Assembly: GCF_002153375.1 (NCBI RefSeq)
Contig: NZ_MTBQ01000002.1
Span: 656,750 to 720,749, forward strand
Source of the DNA: Oceanobacillus rekensis
GTDB taxonomy: Bacteria; Bacillota; Bacilli; Bacillales; Amphibacillaceae
Length of the DNA stretch: 64,000 bases
Direction: 5' to 3'
The first letter of the stretch is position 1. Each line of letters opens with the position of its first letter. Shown piece after piece: positions 55,665 to 64,000 of this stretch. A model generated the notes under the pieces. That model was given only the letters and a program-made list of their open reading frames with translations. It ran no database searches and was not told the origin of the DNA. The position numbers were made by a program, and so were the translations under genes.

Positions 55665-55685
55665 ATATCTTGTATTGCAAGATAT
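55665..55685. promoter_or_regulatory. PadR-type operator 2
   Basis: Palindrome with core CTTGTATTGCAAG and ATAT flanks, over the expected transcription start. Confidence 0.75.
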
Positions 55686-55692
55686 AAAAATA

Positions 55693-55721
55693 GTATATAA
55701 TTGTTTACCTTGTAATGCAAG
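55693..55721 (-). promoter_or_regulatory. padR operon promoter
   Basis: On the minus strand -35 TTGCAT (inside operator 3), a 17-nt spacer and -10 TATACT (about 55693-55698) between operators 2 and 3. Operator occupation would block RNA polymerase. Confidence 0.65.
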
Positions 55722-55724
55722 ATA
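55707..55724. promoter_or_regulatory. PadR-type operator 3
   Basis: ACCTTGTAATGCAAGATA shares the CTTGTAATGCAAG core; it covers the -35 of the padR promoter. Centres of the sites are 35 and 40 bp apart. The remaining 55725-55933 spacer shows nothing specific. Confidence 0.7.
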
Positions 55725-55933
55725 AAATAAAATCTTATAAAGGGTTTAGAGCTGGTTATATAGAAATATATATAATAAGTAGAAAAGCTGAAATAGAGTG
55801 AGAATCGTAATGAAAGAAGTGATTCCCATCGCTTTTATGAACGGAGAGGCTTTGAAGTCGAGGCTACTGGATTTTATAAAATGTTAAGATGAGTTTTTTT
55901 AAGAATTAATTGCGTTTTAAGGATGGTGATAAG

Positions 55934-56686
55934 GTGTTAAAACAGGCATGGATTGTTTCCTTTATTCGCTTTCCTATGTTAGTTGTTTCCTTATTCATGA
56001 TGTTTTTGATATTTAGTTTCTCAGGTCTAGAGTTTCAGTTTCCATTTTTACCGGAAATGTCGACATTGTATTTTACTGTAGTAAATATTTTATGTTTCTT
56101 TCTCTTGCATAGAATAGTGAAAAATGAGGGACGTTCCATTAAGGAATTGACCGGATATAAGCGGGAACGTTTGAGGAAGGATATTTTATTTGGGTTTCTA
56201 TGGCTATTTACACTTTTTATTCCATTCGTACTAACCGTCATGGGTGTCATGTTTGTAATTTATGGGGCAGATATGTTCCAACAATTTGAAGCCGTTTTTG
56301 CGGGAGAGGGAGCTGTTCTTTATGAGCGTCCATGGTGGCTGATGTATTTTGCATCAATTATCTCGCTACTGTTTCCTATTTTCAATGCACCGATCGAGGA
56401 ATTGATGTATCGTGGTTATGCGCAACCAATATTTATGAAGCATTATAACAAGATGTGGATTGGTATTCTAATTCCTTCCATCGGCTTTGCTTTACAACAT
56501 ACGATGCTTGCTGCAACCTTTGAGGGAGCATTTATCTATGCGGCTGCATTTTTTGTGTGGGGAATTGGCAGCGGAATTAATTTTCATAAACAACAACGAC
56601 TATTCCCACTAATTATCTGTCATTTTCTTGTAAATATTAGTTTTAGTATTTTTCCGATTCCGTTTCTTGTAATGGGAATTTACTAG
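55934..56686 (+). CDS. CPBP-family intramembrane glutamic endopeptidase
   Basis: A 250-residue membrane protein with about seven helices. The Abi/CPBP motifs are APIEELMYRGY (EExxxR) and IGFALQHTMLA (FxxxH), then a C-terminal HFLVNISF His/Asn motif. The family cleaves CAAX-like or bacteriocin-related substrates in the membrane. AAGGATGG lies 7 nt before GTG 55934; the frame opens at TTG 55910. Substrate unknown. Confidence 0.88.
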   Translation: MLKQAWIVSFIRFPMLVVSLFMMFLIFSFSGLEFQFPFLPEMSTLYFTVVNILCFFLLHRIVKNEGRSIKELTGYKRERLRKDILFGFLWLFTLFIPFVLTVMGVMFVIYGADMFQQFEAVFAGEGAVLYERPWWLMYFASIISLLFPIFNAPIEELMYRGYAQPIFMKHYNKMWIGILIPSIGFALQHTMLAATFEGAFIYAAAFFVWGIGSGINFHKQQRLFPLIICHFLVNISFSIFPIPFLVMGIY

Positions 56687-56805
56687 ATTATTTAGGGATT
56701 TTGGAATCTTGAATGAATAATTGGAAGGGAAATCAAGAATAAGGAATGCAATGGTGATATGACAGACAACCGGTGAACCTTGTCTTGATTGCGTGAGGGG
56801 GATTT

Positions 56806-57207
56806 TTGATTAAAATACTCATTCTTATCTTATTTTTTTATTTCTTACATTCCCTGCTTAAGGGAGAACATAAGATACTTAGAATTATAGTTTACAGTTA
56901 TTTTATATTACTATCGATTACATTTGCAGTTGGACTTATAAACATATCTTCAACGTATCAGTTGTCATACGCACCGTTGGATGGTGGTTTTCAAAAATTA
57001 ATGAGTTGGGTAAGTGTTTTTGGTTATTTGTTTCTAATTCCGTTGATTATATTAGGGATATTTAAATTGTACAAATTGATCTTTTCGAGATTTCAAGCAA
57101 TGGCTATACAATTAGTGATGTTCGTTGTGATGCTTGTGAGTTTGATTGTTGTTGGATATGCAGCATATATAATATTTATCTTGACGTTTTATGGATTTGC
57201 ACCATAA
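56806..57207 (+). CDS. Small four-helix membrane protein
   Basis: A 133-residue, extremely hydrophobic protein with four predicted helices and no motif I recognise. TTG start 56806 after GAGGGGG. It lies between the CPBP gene and an ATPase gene. Confidence 0.65.
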   Translation: MIKILILILFFYFLHSLLKGEHKILRIIVYSYFILLSITFAVGLINISSTYQLSYAPLDGGFQKLMSWVSVFGYLFLIPLIILGIFKLYKLIFSRFQAMAIQLVMFVVMLVSLIVVGYAAYIIFILTFYGFAP

Positions 57208-57251
57208 GTACTATGGTGTATTAATTAAGAACAAAGGACGGCGTAATCGTT

Positions 57252-58004
57252 ATGAAATTGAATAAGGATGATCAGTATTTGAAGCGTGTTTATTTAAAAT
57301 CAGAGATGATTGATTCATGTGATCACTTTCCGTTTAATCTTTCAGCCGTAAAAATGATGGAGAAGTTAGTGTTTCATCCAAATGTAACCTATATCGTTGG
57401 TGAGAATGGGATGGGGAAATCTACTCTGTTGGAAGGAATTGCAATTGAATTAGGCTTTAATCCAGAAGGTGGCACAAAGAATTTTAACTTCTCCAGTTTT
57501 GATTCACATTCTATCCTAGATAAGTATTTGCGACTCGTAAAAGGGGCTTACTTGCCGACTGATAACTTCTTTATCAGGGCTGAAACTTTTTATAATTTGG
57601 CGAGTAATATAGAGGAAATGGATTCAAGCCCAGGTGGGGGATTTATTATTGATTCATTTGGTGGGAAATCATTGCACCAACAATCACATGGCGAGTCATT
57701 TTTTACGGCCTTTATGAATCGCTTTCAAGGTAGGGGCTTATATATTCTCGATGAACCCGAGGCAGCATTATCCCCGTTAAGACAATTATCCATGTTGTCG
57801 AGAATTCATGAATTGGTAAACAAAGAATCACAATTTATTATTGCTACACATTCCCCGATAATGATGGCATATCCCGATGCGAAAATTTTACAATTAACAG
57901 AGGAGGGAATGACTGAGACACCATTAGAAGATACAGATCATTATGCGGTAATGAAACAATTTTTCGAAGATAAGGAACGACTATTTCATCATTTGTTTAA
58001 TTGA
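57252..58004 (+). CDS. AAA-type (ABC-ATPase-like) P-loop ATPase
   Basis: A 250-residue soluble ATPase: Walker A VGENGMGKSTLLEG (~49-62), a signature-like SHGESFF (~140), Walker B LYILDEPEAALSP and a switch His in IATHSPIMM. This is the AAA_21/AAA_23-like group related to SMC/RecF folds rather than to transporters, and no permease is next to it. ATG 57252. Found in many Firmicutes; role unknown. Confidence 0.85.
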   Translation: MKLNKDDQYLKRVYLKSEMIDSCDHFPFNLSAVKMMEKLVFHPNVTYIVGENGMGKSTLLEGIAIELGFNPEGGTKNFNFSSFDSHSILDKYLRLVKGAYLPTDNFFIRAETFYNLASNIEEMDSSPGGGFIIDSFGGKSLHQQSHGESFFTAFMNRFQGRGLYILDEPEAALSPLRQLSMLSRIHELVNKESQFIIATHSPIMMAYPDAKILQLTEEGMTETPLEDTDHYAVMKQFFEDKERLFHHLFN

Positions 58005-58014
58005 GGGTGTACAT

Positions 58015-58225
58015 TAGAAATTTGGAAGTGCGGTTACTCATCCTACCGAAAAATTGTTGTCTATGCTACAAAATCTATAAAGTTCGAATATCTGTTGGTT
58101 GATTAGTATAAATATGGTGTTGAGACTTCGGCGACCCGCCCGCAGCAATCCCCGGACGGCGGGAAAAGCACATGATTTGGATATCAGCTAGTAGTTAACT
58201 CGCAGTTTACCTCAATTGCGAGAAA
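58015..58225. repeat. Dispersed intergenic repeat, copy F
   Basis: GTGCGGTTACTCATCCTACC (complement of the copy A end), GCTACAAAATCTATAAAG and TATCTGTTGGTTGATTA (complement of copy C), GAGACTTCGGCGACCCGCCC then GGACGGCGGGAAAAGCAC, and CGCAGTTTACCTCAATTGC. It occupies the whole gap after the ATPase gene. Confidence 0.82.
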
Positions 58226-58279
58226 TAAAAATTTACAAAAAGAGTCTTAATCAAAGAAAACATCTGAAACTTTATGGCC

Positions 58280-58297
58280 ATTCTATTCGTATAGAAT
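58280..58297. promoter_or_regulatory. Perfect palindrome upstream of the small-protein pair
   Basis: ATTCTAT-TCGT-ATAGAAT lies 25 bp before the 58323 gene; it could be an operator or overlap a promoter. Regulator unknown. Confidence 0.45.
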
Positions 58298-58322
58298 AAA
58301 GACACAAGGGGAGTGACGGTGG

Positions 58323-58439
58323 ATGGAAACAATAGCATTCGTATTTGGGGTACTGGCATTTGTTTTCGCTGTTAATACAAAAACGCAAATTAAAAAGTTG
58401 GAGATGCGTCTGAAAGATTTAGAAAAGGAGCGAAAGTAA
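58323..58439 (+). CDS. 38-residue single-pass membrane protein
   Basis: METIAFVFGVLAFVFAVN followed by a charged coiled-coil tail (QIKKLEMRLKDLEKERK). GGGGAGTG lies upstream of ATG 58323. Its stop overlaps the next start by 1 nt (TAATG). Likely a real tiny gene, because both position and coding pattern are protein-like; function unknown. Confidence 0.65.
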   Translation: METIAFVFGVLAFVFAVNTKTQIKKLEMRLKDLEKERK

Positions 58440-58585
58440 TGAATTCCCAAGGGCAAGATAAAAAAAAGAAAGGCAGTGTTTGGGACTGGTTCGTGGATAT
58501 CTTGTTATTTATACCAGAACTCATTATTATTCCGTTTCGACTGATTTTTAGAGGATTAGCTGCACTAATAAAATTTTGGAATTAA
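58439..58585 (+). CDS. 48-residue membrane-associated protein
   Basis: A basic start (MNSQGQDKKKKG) followed by WDWFVDILLFIPELIIIPFR and an amphipathic end (GLAALIKFWN). Coupled to the previous tiny gene by a 1-nt overlap, with AAAAGGAG as its ribosome site within that gene. Not recognised. Confidence 0.65.
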   Translation: MNSQGQDKKKKGSVWDWFVDILLFIPELIIIPFRLIFRGLAALIKFWN

Positions 58586-58654
58586 ATAATGGATGATAGC
58601 CGTAAAAGGAGCACGCTTCTCAACTGAGAAACCAGCTCCTATTTTTGGAATAAG

Positions 58655-59212
58655 CTACTTTTTCTCTATCGCTAAAATAAATGGTGGGTCGTTTTTCTGA
58701 TTAATAAAGCCATAGCGCAATACATTGTATTTTTTCTGGTCCAATTGAAACAAGTATTTCAACAAAGATTTCTTTTCATCTTTGCCACCTTCATGCCCAT
58801 GGTATACGACAAGAACAACAAGACCCCCTTTTTTTAATAGGGATAAAATAGTATCTACAGCAGCCACTGTGGAGGCTCCTTCAGTAATGACGGTTTTATC
58901 ACTTTTTGGTAGGTACCCGAGATTAAAAATGGCACCAGCGATTTCAGTGTTTTTTATATAGTCAGCAATATTTTCATGGCTATCGTGGATGAGCGAAACA
59001 TTTGTCCGCTCATGGAAAGTTAATGCTTCTTTTGTGTTTGCAATTGCCTGTTCCTGAATATCAAAAGCATAAACATATCCATGTTCAGCGACAAGCTTGC
59101 TTAAAAAGAGGGTATCATTCCCATTTCCACAAGTTGCGTCTATTACCACTTCACCTTTTTCGACCGTTTCTTCTAGTAAATAATGTGCATAATTCAGGAT
59201 TCCTTTTAACAT
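58655..59212 (-). CDS. mnmM: tRNA U34 methyltransferase MnmM (YtqB)
   Basis: A 185-residue class I SAM methyltransferase: VIDATCGNGNDTLFLS is motif I, FDIQEQAI motif II, and GAIFNLGYLPKSDKTVITE the YtqB-specific block. YtqB/MnmM methylates the aminomethyl group at tRNA U34 (mnm5s2U formation) in Firmicutes that lack MnmC. AAAGGA lies 12 nt before ATG. Position next to leuS is conserved with B. subtilis. Confidence 0.9.
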   Translation of the reverse strand: MLKGILNYAHYLLEETVEKGEVVIDATCGNGNDTLFLSKLVAEHGYVYAFDIQEQAIANTKEALTFHERTNVSLIHDSHENIADYIKNTEIAGAIFNLGYLPKSDKTVITEGASTVAAVDTILSLLKKGGLVVLVVYHGHEGGKDEKKSLLKYLFQLDQKKYNVLRYGFINQKNDPPFILAIEKK

Positions 59213-59409
59213 GGATGAGCATTTTCCTTTATTATAGATTTTTATTTCATTTTATTTTAACACGGAGGGGCTTTTGCATAAAAAGAATATAAATTTGGAA
59301 TATTGCTGAAAAGGTTTGTAAGTTCTTCAAAAAATGATAACATTAAATGATCGTAATCGATGTCGTCTTGACATTGTGGCGTGTTTTCATTATAATTCGG
59401 GTAAATAAT

Positions 59410-59655
59410 TCAACGACTCTGATAAGGATTAGTAGTAAACTTTTCTCAGGCATAGAGAAGCAGTGTTTGGTGGAAACTGCTCTGAGGAATTTTATGAACT
59501 CACCTTTAATGTTGCAGAAGTGAAACAAGTAGCTTATGTCGATTTATCCGCGTTAAGGATAACAAGCGAACGCGAATTTGCGTTAATTTGGGTGGTACCG
59601 CGGGAGATACAGCTTCTCGTCCCTTCTTTAGGGATGAGTGGCTTTTTTTATCGTT
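59410..59655 (+). promoter_or_regulatory. Leucine T-box riboswitch
   Basis: Stem I starts near GATAAGGATTAGTAGTAA; the specifier loop reads GAACTCACC with the Leu codon CTC at 59499-59501. The T-box core GGGTGGTACCGCGG is at 59590-59603, followed by the terminator (CTCGTCCC / GGGATGAG, T-run, ~59619-59650). Uncharged tRNA-Leu would stabilise the antiterminator and switch on leuS. Confidence 0.95.
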
Positions 59656-59727
59656 TTAAAAGCCCAAACGAATACATAATCTCATCTTAAAAGTAGAGTG
59701 TTGAGCAGTGGAAGGAAGGTAAATAAA

Positions 59728-62142
59728 ATGAGTTTTAACCATCAGCAAATTGAGAAAAAGTGGCAGAAGCATTGGTTGGAAAATAAAACGTTTAAAACGG
59801 AGACCTATTCCGAAAAAGAAAAATTCTATGCGCTTGATATGTTTCCATATCCATCAGGGGTTGGACTGCATGTTGGGCATCCGGAAGGCTATACCGCAAC
59901 AGATATTCTAGCTCGAATGAAACGAATGCAAGGATATGAAGTCATGCATCCAATGGGCTGGGATGCATTTGGACTTCCCGCAGAACAATATGCCATTGAT
60001 ACAGGAAACAGTCCCGCAGAATTCACGGCAAAAAATATCGCAACGTTTAAACGTCAAATTCAAGAACTTGGTTTTTCCTATGATTGGGATCGTGAAGTAA
60101 ATACGACGGATCCGAATTACTATAAATGGACACAATGGATCTTCATCAAGCTATATGAAAAAGGACTTGCATATATCGATGAAGTTGCAGTTAACTGGTG
60201 TCCTGCGCTTGGAACCGTTCTGGCAAATGAAGAAGTTATTGATGGAAAAAGTGAACGTGGTGGACATCCGGTTGTTCGTAAACCAATGAAACAATGGATG
60301 CTGAAAATTACAGCATATGCAGATCGGCTATTGGAAGACCTGGATGATCTTGATTGGCCAGAAAGCTTGAAGGAAATGCAGCGTAACTGGATTGGACGTT
60401 CAGAAGGTGCTGAAGTAACATTTGATATTGAAAATCATGATAAAGATTTTACAGTTTTCACAACACGTCCAGACACACTTTTTGGTGCAACATATGCAGT
60501 GCTCGCTCCAGAGCATCCATTTGTTGATGAAATTACAACTGCTGAACAAAAGCAGGCTGTTAAGACTTATTTGAATGCTGTGCAAACAAAATCCGACTTG
60601 GAACGAACAGATCTTGCCAAAGATAAAACCGGTGTATTTACAGGAGCATATGCAATTAACCCAGTAAATAATGAGAAAATGCCGATTTGGGTTGCGGATT
60701 ATGTCTTGATGAGCTATGGAACAGGTGCAATTATGGCGGTTCCTGCCCATGATGAACGTGACTATGAATTTGCGACAAAGTTTGATCTGCCAATCGTTGA
60801 GGTTGTTGCCGGTGGCGATGTAACAAAAGAAGCATATACAGGTGATGGCAAACATGTAAACTCTGATTTTCTGAATGGACTAGAAAAAGACGAAGCAATT
60901 TCCAAAATGATTGACTGGCTCGTTGCAGAAAATAAGGGCGAAAAGAAAATTACGTATCGCCTGCGTGACTGGTTATTTGCAAGACAGCGTTATTGGGGGG
61001 AACCAATTCCAATCATTCATTGGGAAGATGGTTCAATGTCAGCGATTTCTGAAGAGGAGCTGCCACTGGAACTTCCAGTTATGTCTGAAATTAAGCCGTC
61101 CGGTACAGGAGAATCCCCGCTTGCCAATAATAGTGAATGGGTCAATGTCGTTGATCCGAAAACAGGGATGAAAGGACGTCGTGAAACAAATACAATGCCA
61201 CAATGGGCAGGAAGCTGCTGGTACTTCCTTCGTTATATCGACCCAGACAATAGCGAACAGCTGGCAGATCCAGAAGCATTAAAAGAATGGTTACCGATTG
61301 ATATTTATATTGGTGGCGCAGAACATGCCGTACTGCATTTGCTATATGCTCGTTTCTGGCATAAATTCTTATATGATATCGGAGTAGTATCCACAAAGGA
61401 ACCATTCCAGAAGTTATACAACCAAGGTATGATTCTTGGAGAAGGTAACGAAAAAATGAGTAAATCCAAAGGGAATGTCGTAAATCCTGATGATATCGTT
61501 GTTTCTCACGGTGCTGATACATTACGTCTATATGAAATGTTCATGGGGCCACTTGATGCATCTGTTGCATGGTCAACAAATGGTCTTGATGGTGCACGAA
61601 GATTCCTTGATCGTGTTTGGAGATTATTCATTAATGATGATGGGAAACTAGCTGATAAAATTGTAGACGGGGATAATGCCGATCTTGATAAGGTATATCA
61701 TGAAACAGTGAAAAAAGTAACAGACGATTTTGAGCACCTTCATTTTAATACGGGTATTTCCCAAATGATGGTCTTCATTAATGAGGGTTATAAGGCAGAA
61801 AGTATTCCAAAGACATATGTGGAAGGTATCGTAAAGCTGCTTTCACCAGTTGCACCGCATATTGCTGAAGAGATTTGGGGAAAACTTGGAAACACGGAAA
61901 CAATCAGCTATTCCAAATGGCCAGAATTTGATGAAACTAAATTGACCGAAGATGAGGTCGAAGTTGTCCTGCAGGTGATGGGCAAGGTTCGTTCGAAGAT
62001 AACTGTGCCTGTTGATATTTCCAAAGAGGAACTGGAGAAGGCTGCATTGGCTGATGAAGGCATGCAGAAGTGGCTAGAAGGAAAAACAATTCGTAAAGTA
62101 ATTGTCGTTCCAGGAAAATTAGTTAACTTCGTAGCAAATTGA
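59728..62142 (+). CDS. leuS: Leucyl-tRNA synthetase
   Basis: An 804-residue class I synthetase. [12 protein letters not shown] is the HIGH-type motif (~50), the CP1 editing domain at ~220-420 has [20 protein letters not shown] and [15 protein letters not shown], and KMSKSKGN (~575) is KMSKS. AAGGAAGG lies 8 nt before ATG 59728; the frame opens at 59698. Control by the upstream Leu T-box. Confidence 0.97.
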   Translation: MSFNHQQIEKKWQKHWLENKTFKTETYSEKEKFYALDMFPYPSGVGLHVGHPEGYTATDILARMKRMQGYEVMHPMGWDAFGLPAEQYAIDTGNSPAEFTAKNIATFKRQIQELGFSYDWDREVNTTDPNYYKWTQWIFIKLYEKGLAYIDEVAVNWCPALGTVLANEEVIDGKSERGGHPVVRKPMKQWMLKITAYADRLLEDLDDLDWPESLKEMQRNWIGRSEGAEVTFDIENHDKDFTVFTTRPDTLFGATYAVLAPEHPFVDEITTAEQKQAVKTYLNAVQTKSDLERTDLAKDKTGVFTGAYAINPVNNEKMPIWVADYVLMSYGTGAIMAVPAHDERDYEFATKFDLPIVEVVAGGDVTKEAYTGDGKHVNSDFLNGLEKDEAISKMIDWLVAENKGEKKITYRLRDWLFARQRYWGEPIPIIHWEDGSMSAISEEELPLELPVMSEIKPSGTGESPLANNSEWVNVVDPKTGMKGRRETNTMPQWAGSCWYFLRYIDPDNSEQLADPEALKEWLPIDIYIGGAEHAVLHLLYARFWHKFLYDIGVVSTKEPFQKLYNQGMILGEGNEKMSKSKGNVVNPDDIVVSHGADTLRLYEMFMGPLDASVAWSTNGLDGARRFLDRVWRLFINDDGKLADKIVDGDNADLDKVYHETVKKVTDDFEHLHFNTGISQMMVFINEGYKAESIPKTYVEGIVKLLSPVAPHIAEEIWGKLGNTETISYSKWPEFDETKLTEDEVEVVLQVMGKVRSKITVPVDISKEELEKAALADEGMQKWLEGKTIRKVIVVPGKLVNFVAN

Positions 62143-62149
62143 TAACATG

Positions 62150-62190
62150 AAAAAAGATCTCTTCTTATTTAATAGGAGAGATCTTTTTTT
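62150..62190 (+). terminator. Terminator of leuS
   Basis: AAAAAAGATCTCT / AGAGATCTTTTTT stem with a 14-nt loop, T-run. Confidence 0.9.
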
Positions 62191-62230
62191 CCTTTCTAGT
62201 AACAGATAGTGGCTGAGCCTCTATTTTTTT

Positions 62231-62968
62231 CTATCCAGCCGGTACCCACTCTGTTTTTAAAATAACCCAGTTACCATTTTCGTAATACCAAAGGGTTTCT
62301 ATCGTACCAAGACCATCTGCATGATATGCTCCACTTATTTGCTTAAAACTTTTTAAACCATAGCCTTTACTATCACTGATTAGGTTTGGTTCGAAAAAAG
62401 CTATCGGATCAATCATTAGATCAGTAGGCTTCAGCAGCTTACCATTCTTATCATAAATACCGAGCCGTATATAATCTTCTGCCCTGTCTTTTACATCCAC
62501 TACAATTGGTTTACCGTTTGGTGCAATTTTGATTGTTACATTAAAGTTTTCTTCAAAATTACCATTTACATATTGTTGGTCAGGCAAAGCAATTTCCTGC
62601 ATTTCGCTATTTGCAAATGTATGAAGGTTGCTCGTGTATAAGCCACCGCTTCCACCGGTAGGACTTTGATAAAAGATATCTTTTATCCCATCATGAGTTA
62701 AATCAATAAATTGCAATACAGGTTCATAACCACCACCATAATTGATTTTCCAATCAGCACCTGACGTGGTAGTGACTGTTATCCAAATGTCCTTGTAATA
62801 CTGTGTATCAGGGGAAAATAGTATACCTTTAAGATCGATAGTCTCATTATCTCCATCCCCAGTAACATCTTCCTTATAGGTTTCAATTAAGATTGGCTCT
62901 TGTGGATCTGTCTCAGCGGCAAATGTAACAGACGGCACCATTAATAATAGAAGAAACAGTAATTTCAT
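62231..62968 (-). CDS. Secreted VCBS/FG-GAP-like protein
   Basis: A 245-residue exported protein: signal peptide MKLLFLLLLMVPSVTFA with cleavage expected after AFA/AA-like sites. The Ca-binding-like segments DVTGDGDNETIDLKG and DLTHDGIKDIFYQSPTGGSG resemble FG-GAP/VCBS repeats. GGAGG lies 8 nt before ATG 62968. The minus frame continues to 63283, over the rhodanese start, but that part is a shadow. Role unknown. Confidence 0.8.
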   Translation of the reverse strand: MKLLFLLLLMVPSVTFAAETDPQEPILIETYKEDVTGDGDNETIDLKGILFSPDTQYYKDIWITVTTTSGADWKINYGGGYEPVLQFIDLTHDGIKDIFYQSPTGGSGGLYTSNLHTFANSEMQEIALPDQQYVNGNFEENFNVTIKIAPNGKPIVVDVKDRAEDYIRLGIYDKNGKLLKPTDLMIDPIAFFEPNLISDSKGYGLKSFKQISGAYHADGLGTIETLWYYENGNWVILKTEWVPAG

Positions 62969-63107
62969 TGCAGAATCCTCCGTTCCTTTAATAGGTATAA
63001 AAATAGTTTTCACAAAGTTAGATTGCGCGTTGTATTTGCATCCTATACATAATATCCGTAAAATTAAGAGTGTATAAAATATAGAGGAATATAGAAGGGT
63101 GATTGTT

Positions 63108-63413
63108 ATGGCAGATATTAAAGAAGTAACACCATTAGAAGTAGAGGAAATGATGAATAAAGATAATATTGTTGTTATTGATGTAAGAGAAGATGAGGAA
63201 GTAGCACAAGGGATGATCGAGAAGGCTAAACATATTCGACTAGGCGATATTCCAGAAGCTGCTCCCGAATTAGATAAAAGCAAAGATTATATCCTAGTAT
63301 GTCGCTCAGGTGGTAGAAGTATGAAAGCATCACAATATCTAGATGAACAAGGTTTCAAAGTTATAAATATGCAAGGCGGCATGCTTAATTGGAAAGGCGA
63401 AGTAACCATCTAA
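63108..63413 (+). CDS. ytwF: Rhodanese-domain protein (YtwF type)
   Basis: A 101-residue single-domain sulfurtransferase: VVIDVREDEEVAQG, and the active-site loop VCRSGGRSMKA (Cys ~68) with MQGGMLNW near the end. Likely transfers sulfane sulfur. AAGGG lies 8 nt before ATG 63108, ahead of an in-frame GTG at 63099. B. subtilis ytwF is likewise near leuS. Confidence 0.92.
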   Translation: MADIKEVTPLEVEEMMNKDNIVVIDVREDEEVAQGMIEKAKHIRLGDIPEAAPELDKSKDYILVCRSGGRSMKASQYLDEQGFKVINMQGGMLNWKGEVTI

Positions 63414-63420
63414 ACAAGAA

Positions 63421-63456
63421 AGGAAGCAAGGGACGGTTCTCCTGCTTCCTTTTTTA
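63421..63456 (+). terminator. Terminator of ytwF
   Basis: AGGAAGCAAGGG / CTCCTGCTTCCT stem with a T-run. Confidence 0.85.
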
Positions 63457-63615
63457 TGTAGAAGATAGAGGTTAGCTCTTTAATGGGGATAATTTCCATC
63501 AATCTTAGGTTGATTTTAGACCTGGATTAGTGTAGTATTAATTTTGCTGTTTAAGCGCGGTTTATGCCGACTTTAAATTGCAACTAATCTTTTTCGACAG
63601 ATTTCAAAAATAGTG

Positions 63616-63645
63616 TTGACAAGATTTGCTAAGAAATGCTATAAT
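63616..63645 (+). promoter_or_regulatory. rRNA operon promoter P1
   Basis: TTGACA (63616-63621), 18-nt spacer, perfect TATAAT (63640-63645). Confidence 0.88.
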
Positions 63646-63697
63646 AATTATCCACACAAGAAACGAAGACAACTTATATTTCACAATAAAAATAATG

Positions 63698-63727
63698 TTG
63701 ACAAGCGCTCGTTGAATGTGTTACAAT
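63698..63727 (+). promoter_or_regulatory. rRNA operon promoter P2
   Basis: TTGACA (63698-63703), 18-nt spacer, TACAAT (63722-63727), 82 bp after P1. A TTGCTCTTTGAAAACTGAAC boxA-type antitermination region follows at 63761. Confidence 0.88.
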
Positions 63728-63911
63728 AATTTGGTCGCTGTTTTTAAGCGTCATACAAATTTGCTCTTTGAAAACTGAACAAAACAACCAGTATGTCAAG
63801 GGAAGAAAACATGTTTTTCTTTTCAAACAACTCATTAAGTTTTTACTTATTGAGTATGCAACAAGCTAAGAATACAAATGGAATTGACTGATGTTGATTC
63901 TATTCAAACAC

Positions 63912-64000
63912 TTTTATGGAGAGTTTGATCTTGGCTCAGGACGAACGCTGGCGGCGTGCCTAATACATGCAAGTCGAGCGCGGGAAGCAACCAGATCCCT
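63912..64000 (+). rRNA. 16S ribosomal RNA, 5' end (partial)
   Basis: TTTATGGAGAGTTTGATC, then GACGAACGCTGGCGGCGTGC and AATACATGCAAGTCGAGCG are the conserved 16S 5' end; the gene runs past the window. The variable stretch GCGGGAAGCAACCAGATCCC is of the Virgibacillus/Oceanobacillus style. The base at 63931 is T where most species have C. Confidence 0.98.

Noticed and set aside
62969..63283. N-terminal extension of the secreted protein gene
   Set aside because: It runs antisense over the rhodanese start; signal peptide and GGAGG site place the start at 62968.
1..64000. CRISPR array or tRNA genes
   Set aside because: No regularly spaced short direct repeats and no cloverleaf-type sequence were noticed on either strand.

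Overview
The window is a low-G+C Gram-positive chromosome. Gene content and order match Bacillaceae: yui, yug/kapB/patB, men, ytk/ytl, pckA-metK, ytoA/ytpB, ytqB-leuS-ytwF. The start of the 16S rRNA gene at the right edge, together with the dispersed G+C-rich intergenic repeats, suggests the Virgibacillus / Oceanobacillus / Lentibacillus group rather than Bacillus proper. The genus is an inference.

Layout. 1-16.5 kb: tail of a type II NADH dehydrogenase, yuiB-yuiC, a phosphodiesterase, a ketopantoate reductase, a CrcB pair (fluoride channels), a cadC-cadA metal resistance operon with two operators, yuiD, deoD, a lone ptsH, kapB, a Cu/Zn superoxide dismutase lipoprotein, patB, pgi, yugI and the potassium channel yugO. 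16.5-29 kb: a thioredoxin-like protein, an M42 peptidase, an FMN riboswitch with ribU, a YteA-like protein, and menaquinone genes (menA divergent from menF-menD-menH-menB, then menE after a repeat). 29-35 kb: ytkD, an ABC importer of the YtlACD type, and pckA with matches to CcpN operators.

35.0-49.4 kb is the main finding. Mobile DNA of 14,305 bp per repeat unit lies between pckA and metK, which are divergent neighbours in Bacillus subtilis. It is bounded by perfect 87-bp direct repeats (35015-35101 and 49320-49406). Each repeat contains the metK promoter and the first ~30 nt of the metK SAM-I riboswitch. A tyrosine recombinase lies just inside the left repeat. The element therefore appears to integrate into a riboswitch and to restore promoter plus riboswitch for metK, much as other islands use tRNA genes. 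The left end keeps a metK promoter aimed at the integrase through a decapitated riboswitch leader. Inside are a replication-type DNA-binding protein, a helicase-like ATPase, a serine resolvase with a res-like site, a DUF6602-type nuclease-like protein, a YjcQ-family protein, a 1.4-kb non-coding stretch, and a run of small genes (Xre regulator, terminase-small-like HTH protein, coiled-coil proteins, DUF4352 protein). No conjugation, capsid, portal or large terminase gene is recognisable. An integrated plasmid or a phage satellite are the two best readings.

49.4-64 kb returns to the chromosome: metK under its intact SAM-I riboswitch, a YuzL-like small protein, a gamma-carbonic-anhydrase-like protein, ytpB (C35 terpene synthase), a PadR/HAAS membrane pair with three palindromic operators, a CPBP protease, an ATPase, two tiny overlapping membrane-protein genes, mnmM (ytqB), a leucine T-box and leuS, a secreted protein, a rhodanese, and tandem rRNA promoters leading into 16S rRNA. 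Intergenic spaces carry at least eight copies or fragments of dispersed repeats. I found no CRISPR array and no tRNA gene.
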